A stretch of DNA of 64,000 bases from Arthrobacter sp. B6 (GCF_001663775.1 NZ_KV467168.1:1524870-1588869), one strand, 5' to 3'. Positions 16,686 to 26,125 are shown, counted from the first letter of the stretch. Numbers and translations are program-made. The notes: generated by a model not told the origin, from the letters alone.

Positions 16686-18346
16686 GGGTGTTGCTCCGTT
16701 GCGCCGGTCATCACTTCAGTCACCATTCCGTTGTCCACATTCCACCGGACGTCCAGCTGAACGTTCTCGAGCAGCCTCCGGTCATGGGTTACTAACAGCA
16801 AAGCGCCCTCATAACTTCCCAGCGCCTCTTCCAGCTGCTCGATGGCGGGCAGGTCCAGGTGGTTGGTCGGCTCATCGAGGACCAGCAGGTTCACCCCGCG
16901 GGCCTGGAGCAGCGCCAGGGCCGCCCTAGTGCGCTCTCCGGGTGAAAGGGAGTCCACCGGGCGGGCCGTGTGGTCCGCCTTGAGCCCGAATTTGGCCAGC
17001 AGGGTTCGGACCTCCGCCGCCGTCAGTTCCGGAAGGACGGCCTCGACGGCGTCAGCCAGCAGGAGGTGCCCGGCCAGCAGTCCGCGGGCCTGGTCGATTT
17101 CCCCGACGGCCACCGATGCGCCCATGGCAGCGTGGCCGGAGTCCGGGGCCTGCACGCCCAGGAGCAGCCGAAGCAGCGTTGACTTGCCCGCACCGTTGGG
17201 ACCGGTGATGCCGATCCGCTCCCCCGCATTGAGCTGGAGGTTGACCGGGCCCAGCGTAAAGCTTCCCTGGTTCACCACAGCGCCCCGCAGTGTTGCCACT
17301 ACGGCGCTGGAGCGGGGCGCCTGGCCAATGGTGAACTGCAGCTGCCATTCCTTCCGCGGTTCCTCCACCACATCAAGCCGGGCAATCCGGGACTCCATCT
17401 GCCGGACCTTCTGCGCCTGCTTCTCCGAGGACTCTGTGCTCGCGGCGCGGCGGATCTTGTCATTGTCCGGGCTTTTCTTCATGGCGTTCCGCACGCCCTG
17501 GGAGCTCCATTCACGCTGCGTCCGGGCGCGGGAGACAAGGTCCGCTTTAGTGGAGGCAAACTCCTCGAACCGTTCCCGGGCGTGCCGCCGTGCCACGGCG
17601 CGTTCCTCCAGGAAAGCCTCGTAGCCGCCGTCGTAGACAGCAACCGAATTCTGGGCCAGGTCCAGCTCCACGATGGTGGTGACACAGCGGGCCAGGAACT
17701 CACGGTCGTGGGACACCAGCACCACACCGCCGCGGAGGCCCTGCACAAACGCCTCGAGTTTGGCCAGGCCGGCGAGGTCAAGGTCGTTGGTGGGCTCGTC
17801 CAGCAGCACAATGTCGAAACGGCTGAGCAGCAGGGCGGCAAGAGCCACCCGGGCGGCCTGGCCGCCGGAGAGACCCGTCATGAGAGCGTCAGTGCCGGTT
17901 TCCAGCCCAAGGTCTGCCAGAACGGGCGGGATGCGCTCATCGAGGTCCGCTGCCCCGGAGGCCATCCACCGGTCAAAGGCGAAGGAATAGGCATCGTCCG
18001 CCCCCGGGGCGCCGGAGCCCAGGGCTTCGGCAGTGGATTCCATCTCCGCCGTGGCCTGGGCACAGCCGGTACGGCGTGCGATGTAGGCGGCAACGGTCTC
18101 ACCCGGCACCCGTTCGTGCTCCTGCGGAAGCCATCCCACGAAGGCGTCTGCCGGGGCGAGGCTGACGGACCCACCCTGTGGCTGGTCCACCCCTGCCAGC
18201 AGTCGCAGCAGCGTGGATTTGCCGGCACCATTGGCTCCCACCACTCCTACAACGTCGCCAGGAGCCACCGTAAGCGAAAGCTTGGAGAAGAGCGTCCGGT
18301 GGTCGTGGCCTCCGGAAAGGTCTTTGGCAACCAGGGTTGCAGTCAT
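16682..18346 (-). CDS. ABC-F family ATPase (ribosome-associated)
   Basis: 554 residues: two ABC ATPase cassettes without membrane segments. First cassette: Walker A GANGAGKSTLL, signature LSGGQAARVALAALLL, Walker B DIVLLDEPTNDLDL. Second: GPNGAGKSTLLRLLLG, LSPGERTRAALALLQ, NLLVLDEPTNHLDL. The inter-domain linker carries a charged, possibly coiled-coil stretch. ABC-F proteins bind the ribosomal E-site; some protect against antibiotics. The linker length and the long structured leader make a resistance or stress role possible, but this is inference. ATG at 18346 has AGAGGA eight bases upstream. Confidence 0.93.
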   Translation of the reverse strand: MTATLVAKDLSGGHDHRTLFSKLSLTVAPGDVVGVVGANGAGKSTLLRLLAGVDQPQGGSVSLAPADAFVGWLPQEHERVPGETVAAYIARRTGCAQATAEMESTAEALGSGAPGADDAYSFAFDRWMASGAADLDERIPPVLADLGLETGTDALMTGLSGGQAARVALAALLLSRFDIVLLDEPTNDLDLAGLAKLEAFVQGLRGGVVLVSHDREFLARCVTTIVELDLAQNSVAVYDGGYEAFLEERAVARRHARERFEEFASTKADLVSRARTQREWSSQGVRNAMKKSPDNDKIRRAASTESSEKQAQKVRQMESRIARLDVVEEPRKEWQLQFTIGQAPRSSAVVATLRGAVVNQGSFTLGPVNLQLNAGERIGITGPNGAGKSTLLRLLLGVQAPDSGHAAMGASVAVGEIDQARGLLAGHLLLADAVEAVLPELTAAEVRTLLAKFGLKADHTARPVDSLSPGERTRAALALLQARGVNLLVLDEPTNHLDLPAIEQLEEALGSYEGALLLVTHDRRLLENVQLDVRWNVDNGMVTEVMTGATEQHP

Positions 18347-18571
18347 GGGTCGATCCTCTCGATGCTGCCGGACCGCGAAACCCCGTCTTAGGGGCGGTGG
18401 CCCGGGATGAGGCTCCGGGACTCCGCAGAAAACCGCGGAAAGTCGCGGGAAACCGGGTGATTCCGCCCCGCACGCGGAAGGGCATAAAAGACCCCGCCGG
18501 TCCGGACTTGGGGGGTGTACGGACCAACGGGCTCGACCATCAAGCATAGTCGAATCCGTACTCCGCGTAAA
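18347..18571 (-). promoter_or_regulatory. Promoter and long leader of the ABC-F gene, with possible leader peptide
   Basis: TTTACG (18571-18566), a 17-base spacer and TATGCT (18548-18543) form a plausible promoter, giving a leader of about 190 bases. The leader holds a 50-codon frame from ATG at 18540 to a TAA near 18388 (starts MVEPVGPYTPQVRTGG). It also contains hairpin-plus-T motifs GACC-GGCGG-GGTC-TTTT and CCCC-TAAGAC-GGGG-TTT. The layout recalls attenuation leaders of ABC-F resistance genes, but the predicted transcription start lies close to the leader ATG, so translation of the peptide is doubtful. Confidence 0.4.
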
Positions 18572-18630
18572 ATTCCATTGGGTGCGGCGCGGTAAAATCG
18601 AGCCACCATCCGTTCTGCAGAGAGCCCTTC

Positions 18631-19365
18631 ATGACCCTCCCCGCCAAGGCGTTCCAGCGCTGGCTGCAAGGCATCGCGCCCAACGCCAGCACGGCAGACG
18701 TCTGCCGGATCTCCGGGATCAAGCGGACCACCCTGGCCCAGCAGCTGGTCCGCGGGAAAGTTGCTGTTGCCACGGTGGTGAGTATCAGCCGCGCCTACGG
18801 CGTCAACCCGGTGTCGGCACTCGCCAGCTTCGATGCCTACCGCGAACTGGCGGCTCCTGTCCCGCCCACCCGATGTGAACTGGTCAGCCAGATCTCCACG
18901 CCGGACCTCCTGCGGGCCGTGCTGGCGCGCTCCACTGTTGATCCGGCCGGCCGCTCTTCAGCCGAACCGCCGGCGCTGAGCCCGGCACCGCACGCCACCT
19001 CCGTCAAGAACTGGGTTGAGGCGATCGACGACGGCGAGCTGCGGCACCGCGTTTCGGCCGCCACCGGAGTCGCACCGCAAAACTATTCGGCACAGCTGAC
19101 GGCGAACCGCCTGTCCCCGGAACTGGCCGTTGCCACGTCGCTTGCCGCGGGAGTCGGTGCTGCCGGCGGGCTGGTCGCCACGGGATTGATCACCGAGGCG
19201 GAGGCTGGCTGGCCGCCCGATGCCCGCCAGGCTGCCTTGGACAGCTTGCACGACGGCGAGCTGACCGCCTTGGCGGGCGACCGGCTGCAGGCGCTGGGCA
19301 AAACCCTGAAACGCCAGGAACACGACCAAGAACAAACCGACAAGATCTGGGAGAACCTGGGATGA
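18631..19365 (+). CDS. HTH-domain protein of unknown role, paired with a membrane protein
   Basis: 244 residues. Residues 1 to about 62 resemble a Cro/C1-like helix-turn-helix (STADVCRISGIKRTTLAQQL, then VSISRAYGVNPV). A Pro/Ala-rich linker follows, then a domain containing NYSAQLTANRLSPELAVATSLA, an Ala/Gly-rich hydrophobic stretch, and a charged C-terminal helix (KTLKRQEHDQEQTDKIWENL). I do not recognise the rest. It overlaps the next gene by four bases (ATGA at 19362), so the DNA-binding protein and membrane protein form one unit. Two TAAAAT sequences upstream may serve as -10 boxes. Confidence 0.75.
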   Translation: MTLPAKAFQRWLQGIAPNASTADVCRISGIKRTTLAQQLVRGKVAVATVVSISRAYGVNPVSALASFDAYRELAAPVPPTRCELVSQISTPDLLRAVLARSTVDPAGRSSAEPPALSPAPHATSVKNWVEAIDDGELRHRVSAATGVAPQNYSAQLTANRLSPELAVATSLAAGVGAAGGLVATGLITEAEAGWPPDARQAALDSLHDGELTALAGDRLQALGKTLKRQEHDQEQTDKIWENLG

Positions 19366-20099
19366 TCGAAATCCTTCAGTGGTCCACCCTGGCCGTGTGC
19401 GGCCTCGTTGCCGGGGCCCGGATTCCCAGCGCCCTGCGTGGCGAGAACCTGACTCTGTTCTGGATCTTTGCGCTGATGACCCTCGCCATCCTCCTCAGCA
19501 TCGAAGCTCCCTATGTAGCCATTGACCAGGCGCTGGGCGGATTCAACTTCGCGAACCTCATCCTGCGCTTTGTCATCTTCGCCGCCATCCTCTGCGTGGG
19601 CATCCGTGTCACACGTGGTTTCGGTGCCACCGGTGGCTACCGGCTGCTGACGGGCCGGATCGGGATGACAGTCCTCGCCGTGATCTCGCTGTCCCTCATT
19701 GCACTGTTCCTCATGATTGACTCAGAAGGCTCGTCCGCGGGGATGGCTCGAGTCTCGGCCCGGGGCGGCACGGATGCCTTGCTGGTGGAGTACTACGGTG
19801 CCGCCGGGAGGGCGTATCCCGCCTATGTGTCCCTCGTGCTGTTGCCGGCCATGGTGCGTGCGGTGCGAAGTTCGCTGCCCTTGCCGATCCGTACCGCGGC
19901 ATGCCTGCTGGCGGTTGGTGCGGTAGCCATCGCTGTGACGCTGTTCTTCCCCGTGATTCCCCCCAGCTGGGGACCCGCCGAGTTCATCATCAATTACACG
20001 GCGGTGCTGTGCTTCATTGTGGGCCTGGCGCTCATCTGGGCGGCCAGGGTCCGCTACGGCGGCAGTGCATCGACTTCAAGGCCTTCTACTGAAAAGTAA
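19362..20099 (+). CDS. Multi-pass membrane protein of unknown role
   Basis: 245 residues with about seven hydrophobic segments (starting near residues 5, 30, 60, 98, 148, 180 and 212) and a short polar tail. It lacks recognisable transporter or enzyme motifs. Translational coupling to the upstream HTH protein suggests the membrane protein controls, or is controlled by, that regulator. The unusually AT-rich stretch just after the stop (20096-20150) contrasts with the rest of the window. Confidence 0.75.
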   Translation: MIEILQWSTLAVCGLVAGARIPSALRGENLTLFWIFALMTLAILLSIEAPYVAIDQALGGFNFANLILRFVIFAAILCVGIRVTRGFGATGGYRLLTGRIGMTVLAVISLSLIALFLMIDSEGSSAGMARVSARGGTDALLVEYYGAAGRAYPAYVSLVLLPAMVRAVRSSLPLPIRTAACLLAVGAVAIAVTLFFPVIPPSWGPAEFIINYTAVLCFIVGLALIWAARVRYGGSASTSRPSTEK

Positions 20100-20230
20100 C
20101 AAAGATGGATTCACAATTTCATTAGAATATGAAACAATCATGAATGTGTGAAGGCGAGGCGCCGGGCGTTTACGAACGGGGAAATTCTTAGACGTTTCGC
20201 CTCAGGGTCCTTCACTCGCATTGGGGGGAT

Positions 20231-20264
20231 GAGTGGTGGCGGTCGTTGGGGACCGCCCCCACTC
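20231..20264. terminator. Hairpin between membrane protein gene and alpha-mannosidase gene
   Basis: GAGTGGTGGCGGTC (20231-20244) pairs with GACCGCCCCCACTC (20251-20264) with one mismatch and a six-base loop, between two convergent genes. It is 24 bases past the mannosidase stop on the minus strand. There is no long T-run. Confidence 0.65.
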
Positions 20265-20287
20265 AGCCTATTTAAAGGCCTTTCCGC

Positions 20288-23200
20288 TCAGCGTGCGAAC
20301 CTCAGCGTCACCAATTGGAAGGGGCGCAGGGCCAGCGTGACCCTGCCGTGCCCTGACGGCGTTACACCGGGCGCTTCCGCGGGCCGTTCCAGCAGGTCCG
20401 TGGCGTACACATCCCTGACCGCGAAGTTTGCACTCAGCAGCCCGGTTGAACGCTGGCCGAGGGACTCGTAGAGCCGGACGACGACGTCTCCGGAGCCGTC
20501 CTCTGCAAGCTTCACTGCCTCGATGACCAGCGCGGGGTTGGGCACAGTAAACAGCGGCTCCACCGGATTGGCGCCCCGCACGACCCTCGGCGCAAGGTTG
20601 GTCCGGTACCCCTCCTCCACGGCCTCAGCGATGCCGGCACCGGGACGGATGGTCACCGTCAGTTCATGGTGTCCGCGGTCCGCGGCAGGGTCCGGGAACT
20701 TGGGGGCACGGAGGAGCGAGAGCCGGACAATTGTGGTGGTTCCGCCGTCGCCCTCACGGATGTTCCTGGTGACGTCATGCCCATAGGTGGATGAATTGGA
20801 CAAGGCCACGCCATAGCCGGGTTCGGCCACATGGATCCACCGGTGGGCGCAGATCTCGAACTTGGCGGCTTCCCACGAGGTGTTGACGTGTGTCGGGCGG
20901 AAAACGTGGCCGAACTGCGTCTCGGAGGCCGAACGGTCCGCCCGGACGTCCAGCGCAAACCCCAGTTTGAGGAGCTTCTCACTCTCCTGCCAGGCGACGG
21001 CCGTGGTGATCGCCAGCGAATCGCTCCCCGGGGCCAGCGTGATCCGCTGCGTCACGGGGGAAGACCCAGCGACGCGTTCCACCACCACGACGGCGGATTG
21101 GCCCTCCGATTCCAGCCGCAGCGCGTGCGCCTCATCCGAGGCAGTGACGTTGCGGCGGTAGAACTCGTCGATGTCCCACGCGTCCCATTCATTGGGTGTG
21201 TCCCGGTGGAGCTCCAGCAGGTTGCCGCGCTGACCGGGCGCGATCGCTTCCCGTCCACTGGCGTAATCCGTAAGGGACGCAATGAGCCCGTTGGAATCCA
21301 GGACAGCACGGATGACGCCGTTGTCCAGCACGTATCCGCCGTCGTCCGCCGCTGCTGTCCTTACGGGCTCGCCGGCAGCCACGCGTTCCGCGGCACCGAG
21401 TGCCGGGACGCCGTCGCGGGCGTGGGGCGCAGCGTTGAGCAGGAACTCGCGCTGGCCCTCGCCGAGCAAGGCAGCCGCTGCCTGGGCGATGAGCGCTTCG
21501 AGGCCTGCGCTGATGGCGGAGTAGTTCCGCTCGGCGTCCTGGTGGACCCAGGCGATGGAACTGCCGGGCAGGATGTCGTGGAACTGCTGGAGCAGCACCA
21601 GGCGCCACAGCCGCTTGAGCTCCGCTGCGGGGTACACGAAGGATCCACCCGTGCGGACGGTTGCGGAAGCACACCAGAGTTCCGCCTCGCGGAGGAGGTG
21701 TTCACTGCGGCGGTTGCCACGCTTGGTCTGGGCCTGGCTGGTATAGGTGCCGCGGTGGAGTTCCAGGTACATCTCACCCACCCATACGGGCAGAGCCGTG
21801 TACTCCTCCTCGGCCTGGGTAAAGAAACTTTCGGCGGAGCCAACCCGGACCTTGGGCGACCCTTCCAGGTCGCTGGCGCGGTGCGCCGCAGCCAGCATCT
21901 CGCGGGTGGGTCCGCCGCCGCCGTCGCCGTAGCCGAACGGGACCAGCGAGGTGCTGCCGCGCCCATGGTCGCGGTAATTGCGTTCCGCGTGCGCCAGTTC
22001 CCGCCCGCTGAGCTCGGAGTTATAGGTATCCACGGGCGGGAAATGCGTGAAGAGCCGCGTGCCGTCGATCCCCTCCCAGTTGAAGGTGTGGTGCGGCATC
22101 CGGTTGATCTGGTTCCAGGAGATCTTTTGCGTGAGGAACCAGCGGCTGCCTGCCGCCTTGACGATCTGCGGCAGGGCGGCAGAGTAGCCGAAGGAATCCG
22201 GCAGCCACGCCTCGCGGCATTCGATGCCGAACTCATCAAGGATGAAGCTCTTGCCTTCGATGAACTGCCGGGCCATGGCTTCTCCGCCGGGCATGTTGGT
22301 ATCCGATTCCACCCACATGCCGCCCACCGGCACGAACTGGCCCGCTTTGACCTTCTCCCGGATGCGTCCGAACAGTTCGGGGTAGAACTCCTTCATCCAG
22401 GCCAGCTGCTGGGCCGAGGAGCAGGAAAACACAAAGCCGGGGTCCTCATCCATCAGGGCCACAACGTTCGAGAATGTCCTGGCGCACTTGCGGATGGTTT
22501 CGCGCACCGGCCACAGCCACGCGGAGTCGATGTGGGCGTGGCCGGTGGCCACCAGCTGGTGCGCGGAGGCGTAGGCAGGCCTGGACAGCACCTCTGCCAG
22601 CACCTGGCGCCCGGCGGAGGCAGTGCCTGCGACGTTGTCCGGCTCCATGGCGTCCATCATCCGCTCAAGCGCGCGGAGGATTTCGTGGCGCCGCCGCTGC
22701 TCCGTGGGAAGCTCATGCATCAGCCCGGCAAGGGTCCAGATATCCTGTTGGAGCTCCCACACCGTCTGGTTGAGTTCGGCGATGGAGATGTTTCCCAGCC
22801 GGTACTGGGGCGCCGTGCCGGCAGTGGCCTTGTCTCCGTACGGGGTGGCGGCGAACGTCCAGCCCTGTGCGACGTCGGGGTTGGCTGCCGCCTCCACATA
22901 AAAGTCCACGGCCATGCCGCTACCTAGCAGCTTCAGCGGGATGTACTGGTTACGCGGCGAAATGGCCTTGATGATGGTGCCGTCCGGGCGCCACGCGATC
23001 CCCTCACACTGGAAGCCGGGGATTTCGGTGGTGAAGCCAAGATCCACCACGATTTCCACCGTGGTGTCCGGGTCCGTCCCCCACGACTCCGGGACGTCGC
23101 CCTGCAGCCGCAGCCATTTGGTCCCCCAGGGCTTGCCCCACGCGGCACCGGGCTCCTGCGGCACAAAGTCGTGGCGGAGCGCTTCCATCACGGTCACAGG

Positions 23201-23323
23201 TTCGTCCGGGACATCCCAGCTGCTGAGTGTCAGGGGAACGCTGCGTGTATAGACAGCGGGGATGATCCGTTCACGTACGAAACGGTCCAGGCGGACTTCC
23301 GTGATCCGGCGGTCGTCATGCAA
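20288..23323 (-). CDS. Alpha-mannosidase, glycoside hydrolase family 38
   Basis: 1011 residues, normal for bacterial GH38. Retaining, Zn-dependent enzyme. The catalytic domain begins near residue 260 with VATGHAHIDSAWLWPVRET (zinc His and Asp), and EAWLPDSFGYSAALPQIVKA holds the nucleophile Asp; a middle helical bundle and beta-sandwich C-terminal domains follow. No signal peptide, so it acts in the cytosol, probably on imported mannosides or N-glycan fragments. TTG start at 23323 is favoured by AGAGGG six bases upstream. Upstream lie small inverted repeats (TCCATTCGATGGA at 23362-23374) that could be an operator; no regulator gene adjoins it. Confidence 0.95.
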   Translation of the reverse strand: MHDDRRITEVRLDRFVRERIIPAVYTRSVPLTLSSWDVPDEPVTVMEALRHDFVPQEPGAAWGKPWGTKWLRLQGDVPESWGTDPDTTVEIVVDLGFTTEIPGFQCEGIAWRPDGTIIKAISPRNQYIPLKLLGSGMAVDFYVEAAANPDVAQGWTFAATPYGDKATAGTAPQYRLGNISIAELNQTVWELQQDIWTLAGLMHELPTEQRRRHEILRALERMMDAMEPDNVAGTASAGRQVLAEVLSRPAYASAHQLVATGHAHIDSAWLWPVRETIRKCARTFSNVVALMDEDPGFVFSCSSAQQLAWMKEFYPELFGRIREKVKAGQFVPVGGMWVESDTNMPGGEAMARQFIEGKSFILDEFGIECREAWLPDSFGYSAALPQIVKAAGSRWFLTQKISWNQINRMPHHTFNWEGIDGTRLFTHFPPVDTYNSELSGRELAHAERNYRDHGRGSTSLVPFGYGDGGGGPTREMLAAAHRASDLEGSPKVRVGSAESFFTQAEEEYTALPVWVGEMYLELHRGTYTSQAQTKRGNRRSEHLLREAELWCASATVRTGGSFVYPAAELKRLWRLVLLQQFHDILPGSSIAWVHQDAERNYSAISAGLEALIAQAAAALLGEGQREFLLNAAPHARDGVPALGAAERVAAGEPVRTAAADDGGYVLDNGVIRAVLDSNGLIASLTDYASGREAIAPGQRGNLLELHRDTPNEWDAWDIDEFYRRNVTASDEAHALRLESEGQSAVVVVERVAGSSPVTQRITLAPGSDSLAITTAVAWQESEKLLKLGFALDVRADRSASETQFGHVFRPTHVNTSWEAAKFEICAHRWIHVAEPGYGVALSNSSTYGHDVTRNIREGDGGTTTIVRLSLLRAPKFPDPAADRGHHELTVTIRPGAGIAEAVEEGYRTNLAPRVVRGANPVEPLFTVPNPALVIEAVKLAEDGSGDVVVRLYESLGQRSTGLLSANFAVRDVYATDLLERPAEAPGVTPSGHGRVTLALRPFQLVTLRFAR

Positions 23324-23435
23324 TGTAAGCCCTCTTTAACGCTTGAAACTGGATCAAAGTGTCCATTCGATGGATAAAATCTACTGCTTAGTAGCGTAAT
23401 AACCAAGCCTCTGCGGGCTCGGTTCCCTGCCAGTT

Positions 23436-24326
23436 TTATCCTCGAAGCTCCACCGGATCCTCAGCCGGGGCAGGGACCGTGATCCTGTGCTGGCCGGCAT
23501 AAACGTTCAGGCTTGTTCCCCGGCTGAATCCCGCCAGCGTCACTCCACTCGCCTCGGCAAGCTCCACCGCCAGGCTGGACGGAGCGCTTACCGCAGCCAG
23601 CACAGGGATCCCGGCTAACGCCGCCTTCTGCACCAGCTCAAAGGACGCACGGCCGGAGACCTGCAGCACCAGCCCGGACAAGGGAAGCATGCGCTCCCTC
23701 AGTGCCCAGCCCACTACCTTGTCCACGGCGTTGTGCCGGCCCACGTCCTCGCGGAGGCACAGAAGCTGCACCCCGCCGTCGTCCTCTATCCTGAACAGTC
23801 CGGCGGCGTGGACTCCCCCGGTCACGTCGAAGACGGCCTGCGCCTCCCGAAGGCGGCCCGGCAGCGATGCGAGAATGGCCGCAGGTACCGAGACCGGGTC
23901 CGCAGCAGGACTGTAGTGCGATGACTTCCGGACAGCGTCAATCGAATCCGTGCCGCAGATCCCGCACGAGCTGGAGGTGAAGACGTTCCGGCCGAGAGTC
24001 GGAACGTCGACGTCGGGGCGCAGTTGGGCCTCCACGACGTTGAAGGTCTGCACCCCGTTTTCGTCCTCCCCGGCACAGAACCGCAGCGACACCAGCTGTT
24101 CGGGAGTCCAGATAATCCCCTCCGACACCAGGAACCCGGCCACGAGGTCGAAGTCGTCGCCGGGAGTGCGCATTGTCACCGAAAAGGAGAGCGGGCCCAG
24201 CCGGATTTCAAGGGGTTCCTCCACTGCGAGGGTGTCCTCCCGGTGCCGCACGGGGAACTCAAGGGCCTGCGGCGACCCGTCCAGCACGTACCGGTGGACC
24301 TTGCGGCGTTGCGTAACGCGCCCCAT
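23436..24326 (-). CDS. fdhD: Sulfur carrier FdhD (formate dehydrogenase accessory)
   Basis: 296 residues. Transfers sulfur from a cysteine desulfurase to the molybdenum cofactor before insertion into formate dehydrogenase. The TSSSCGICG segment contains the conserved CxxC, and EEPLEIRLG, TMRTPGDDFDLVAGFL and LCLREDVGRHNAVDKVVGWA are family blocks. ATG at 24326. It lies at the end of a molybdenum-cofactor gene group on the minus strand, 126 bases after moeA; the formate dehydrogenase itself is not in the window. Confidence 0.96.
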   Translation of the reverse strand: MGRVTQRRKVHRYVLDGSPQALEFPVRHREDTLAVEEPLEIRLGPLSFSVTMRTPGDDFDLVAGFLVSEGIIWTPEQLVSLRFCAGEDENGVQTFNVVEAQLRPDVDVPTLGRNVFTSSSCGICGTDSIDAVRKSSHYSPAADPVSVPAAILASLPGRLREAQAVFDVTGGVHAAGLFRIEDDGGVQLLCLREDVGRHNAVDKVVGWALRERMLPLSGLVLQVSGRASFELVQKAALAGIPVLAAVSAPSSLAVELAEASGVTLAGFSRGTSLNVYAGQHRITVPAPAEDPVELRG

Positions 24327-24452
24327 GTCCTACTCCCCGTCCTGCCGGCGGAAGCCCCGCATTGTTTCCCGTAGCTGCCGGTCCCGGCCAGGATGCCTTT
24401 TCATGACTCCATCATTGCAAGCGCACGGTCGCTAAGCCAGCCGTTCCCGCAG

Positions 24453-25835
24453 TCAGCCCAGGAGCGCGCTCCAGTCCACGGGGCCTGCCGGTTCCGCAGA
24501 CCTGGAACCGGCCTTACGGGTTGGGCGTGCCGGTGTCTTGGGCTTGGTTCCCGGGGCTTCGGGAACGGCGAGCGGCGGCCCCCAGGGCAGGGGGAACGCG
24601 GGTACCGCTTCACCGAGCTGGACTCCGTGGGGAGGCACCACCATCACCCCGTGGGCCGATGCCAGCCCCCGCATCATGCCTGGGCCGGTGTGCTGTGCAG
24701 GCGAGGCCATGCCATAAAGCAGCCGGAACGGCACCAGCCGCGTCCGGCCGGGATCAGGCTCGATGGTGGTTCCGCACGGGACCTCCTGCACAGCCGGCAT
24801 GGAGCCGTGCCCCAGTGCGGCGAGCAACGGCGCACCCACGGTAGACAGTGCCATCATGGCGGCCAGCGGATTTCCCGGCAATCCAAGGACAAACCGTCCG
24901 TCCGGCAACTCCGCGAGGACAGCGGGATGGCCAGGACGCATGGCGATCCCGTCAATGACCAGCCGCCCACCCAGCTCAGCGACGGCCTGGCGAAGGTGGT
25001 CGGTGCCGGAGCGGCCTGTACCGCCGGTGGTGATGACGACGTCGGCAGGCAGGACGGCCGGGACCGCACCTCCGGGCTCGGCAACGTCCTCCAGGGCGGA
25101 GAGCCATTCCTCGTAGGAGTCGCCGATCCTTTCCTGCCCCGCCGGAATTCCGCCCAGCATTTCCACGACGGCGGCGAGCTGCGGTCCGAACGTGTCACGT
25201 ACCTGTCCGGGAGCCGGCACACCCTGAGTCACTACTTCGGATCCGGTCAGCAGCAGTTTGACCACCGGCTTGCCCTGCACCAGCAGATCATCGTGGCCGG
25301 CAAGGGCGGCCACGGCGATGTGGGCCGGGTTGAGGGTGGCGCCTGACTTGACCAGGACGTCCCCCGCGGCCGCTTCCTCGCCTGCTTTCCTGATGTGCTG
25401 GCCGTTCTTCGGTTCCCCGGGCCGGGCGCCGCCTCCGACCATCAGGACCGGAAGCCCGTCCTCGTCAGTGCCCAGCACCGCACTTTCGCTGCGGAGCACG
25501 GCTTTCGCGCCGGCCGGAATCAGGCCACCGGTCACTATGGGGCTGGCCTGGTGCGGCGCCAGACGCTGGCCCGCCTCGGCCAGAATCCAGGGACCGCTGC
25601 CGTTGACAGCCCAGCCGTCCATCGCAGACGACGCGTAGTGGGGCATGTCCTGGAGTGCGGTGATGTCCTCGGCAAGCGTCCGGCCCAGGGCCTGCTGTAA
25701 GGGGACGCGCCCCGCCGGTATCGGCGCAGCACAGTCGAACGCAGCCTGGCGGGCCTCCTCCCACGTGTGGGCCAGATGCCTGGTGGGTTCGTCCTGCGCG
25801 TCCTGGTTTGATGTCCCGCCGGGGGCGGCGGTCAT
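24453..25835 (-). CDS. moeA: Molybdopterin molybdenumtransferase
   Basis: 460 residues. Inserts molybdate into adenylated molybdopterin. N-terminal MoeA domain with HYASSAMDGWAV, central MoCF-biosynthesis domain with ITTGGTGRSGTDHLRQA and RFVLGLPGNPLAAM, and a C-terminal MoeA-C barrel. An extra tail of about 45 residues rich in Pro, Lys and Ala ends in VDWSALLG; it is absent from many homologues. The start overlaps the DUF6457 stop by four bases. Confidence 0.95.
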   Translation of the reverse strand: MTAAPGGTSNQDAQDEPTRHLAHTWEEARQAAFDCAAPIPAGRVPLQQALGRTLAEDITALQDMPHYASSAMDGWAVNGSGPWILAEAGQRLAPHQASPIVTGGLIPAGAKAVLRSESAVLGTDEDGLPVLMVGGGARPGEPKNGQHIRKAGEEAAAGDVLVKSGATLNPAHIAVAALAGHDDLLVQGKPVVKLLLTGSEVVTQGVPAPGQVRDTFGPQLAAVVEMLGGIPAGQERIGDSYEEWLSALEDVAEPGGAVPAVLPADVVITTGGTGRSGTDHLRQAVAELGGRLVIDGIAMRPGHPAVLAELPDGRFVLGLPGNPLAAMMALSTVGAPLLAALGHGSMPAVQEVPCGTTIEPDPGRTRLVPFRLLYGMASPAQHTGPGMMRGLASAHGVMVVPPHGVQLGEAVPAFPLPWGPPLAVPEAPGTKPKTPARPTRKAGSRSAEPAGPVDWSALLG

Positions 25836-26125
25836 TCGGCAGGAGTCCCGGCGGATGCAGAATCGTAGTCCACGGCCAGGGATCGCGCCACGTCCATGGC
25901 CGCTGACATGGAAGCGGTGTCCGTTGCCTGCCCCGAGCCTGAGGCCAGCCCCGCAGCGAATCCTGCGATAAAGGTGGTCAGTGGCGCGGCCGGCCGGACT
26001 ACAGAATGCGCCGCCACCCCCGCGAGCGAGAGGATGGCGTTAACGTCCACCTGAACGTCCTCAAGTTCGTAGGCCTGAAGGAGCGCCCTGCACCATTCCT
26101 CCAGCGTCTCATCCTGGCTTTTCAC
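25832..26125 (-). CDS. DUF6457 protein of the molybdenum cofactor cluster
   Basis: 97 residues, mostly helical: LEEWCRALLQAYELEDVQVDVNAILSLAG, then a hydrophobic middle LTTFIAGFAAGLASG and an acidic tail. Function unknown. The family typically sits between or beside mobA and moeA in actinobacteria, as here: 46 bases after mobA and overlapping moeA by an ATGA. This supports a helper role in cofactor maturation, which is inference. Confidence 0.88.
   Translation of the reverse strand: MKSQDETLEEWCRALLQAYELEDVQVDVNAILSLAGVAAHSVVRPAAPLTTFIAGFAAGLASGSGQATDTASMSAAMDVARSLAVDYDSASAGTPAE

Noticed and set aside
20831-22927. Plus-strand 698-residue open frame opposite the alpha-mannosidase
   Set aside because: Shadow of the GH38 gene caused by high GC; no ribosome site and no recognisable domain.
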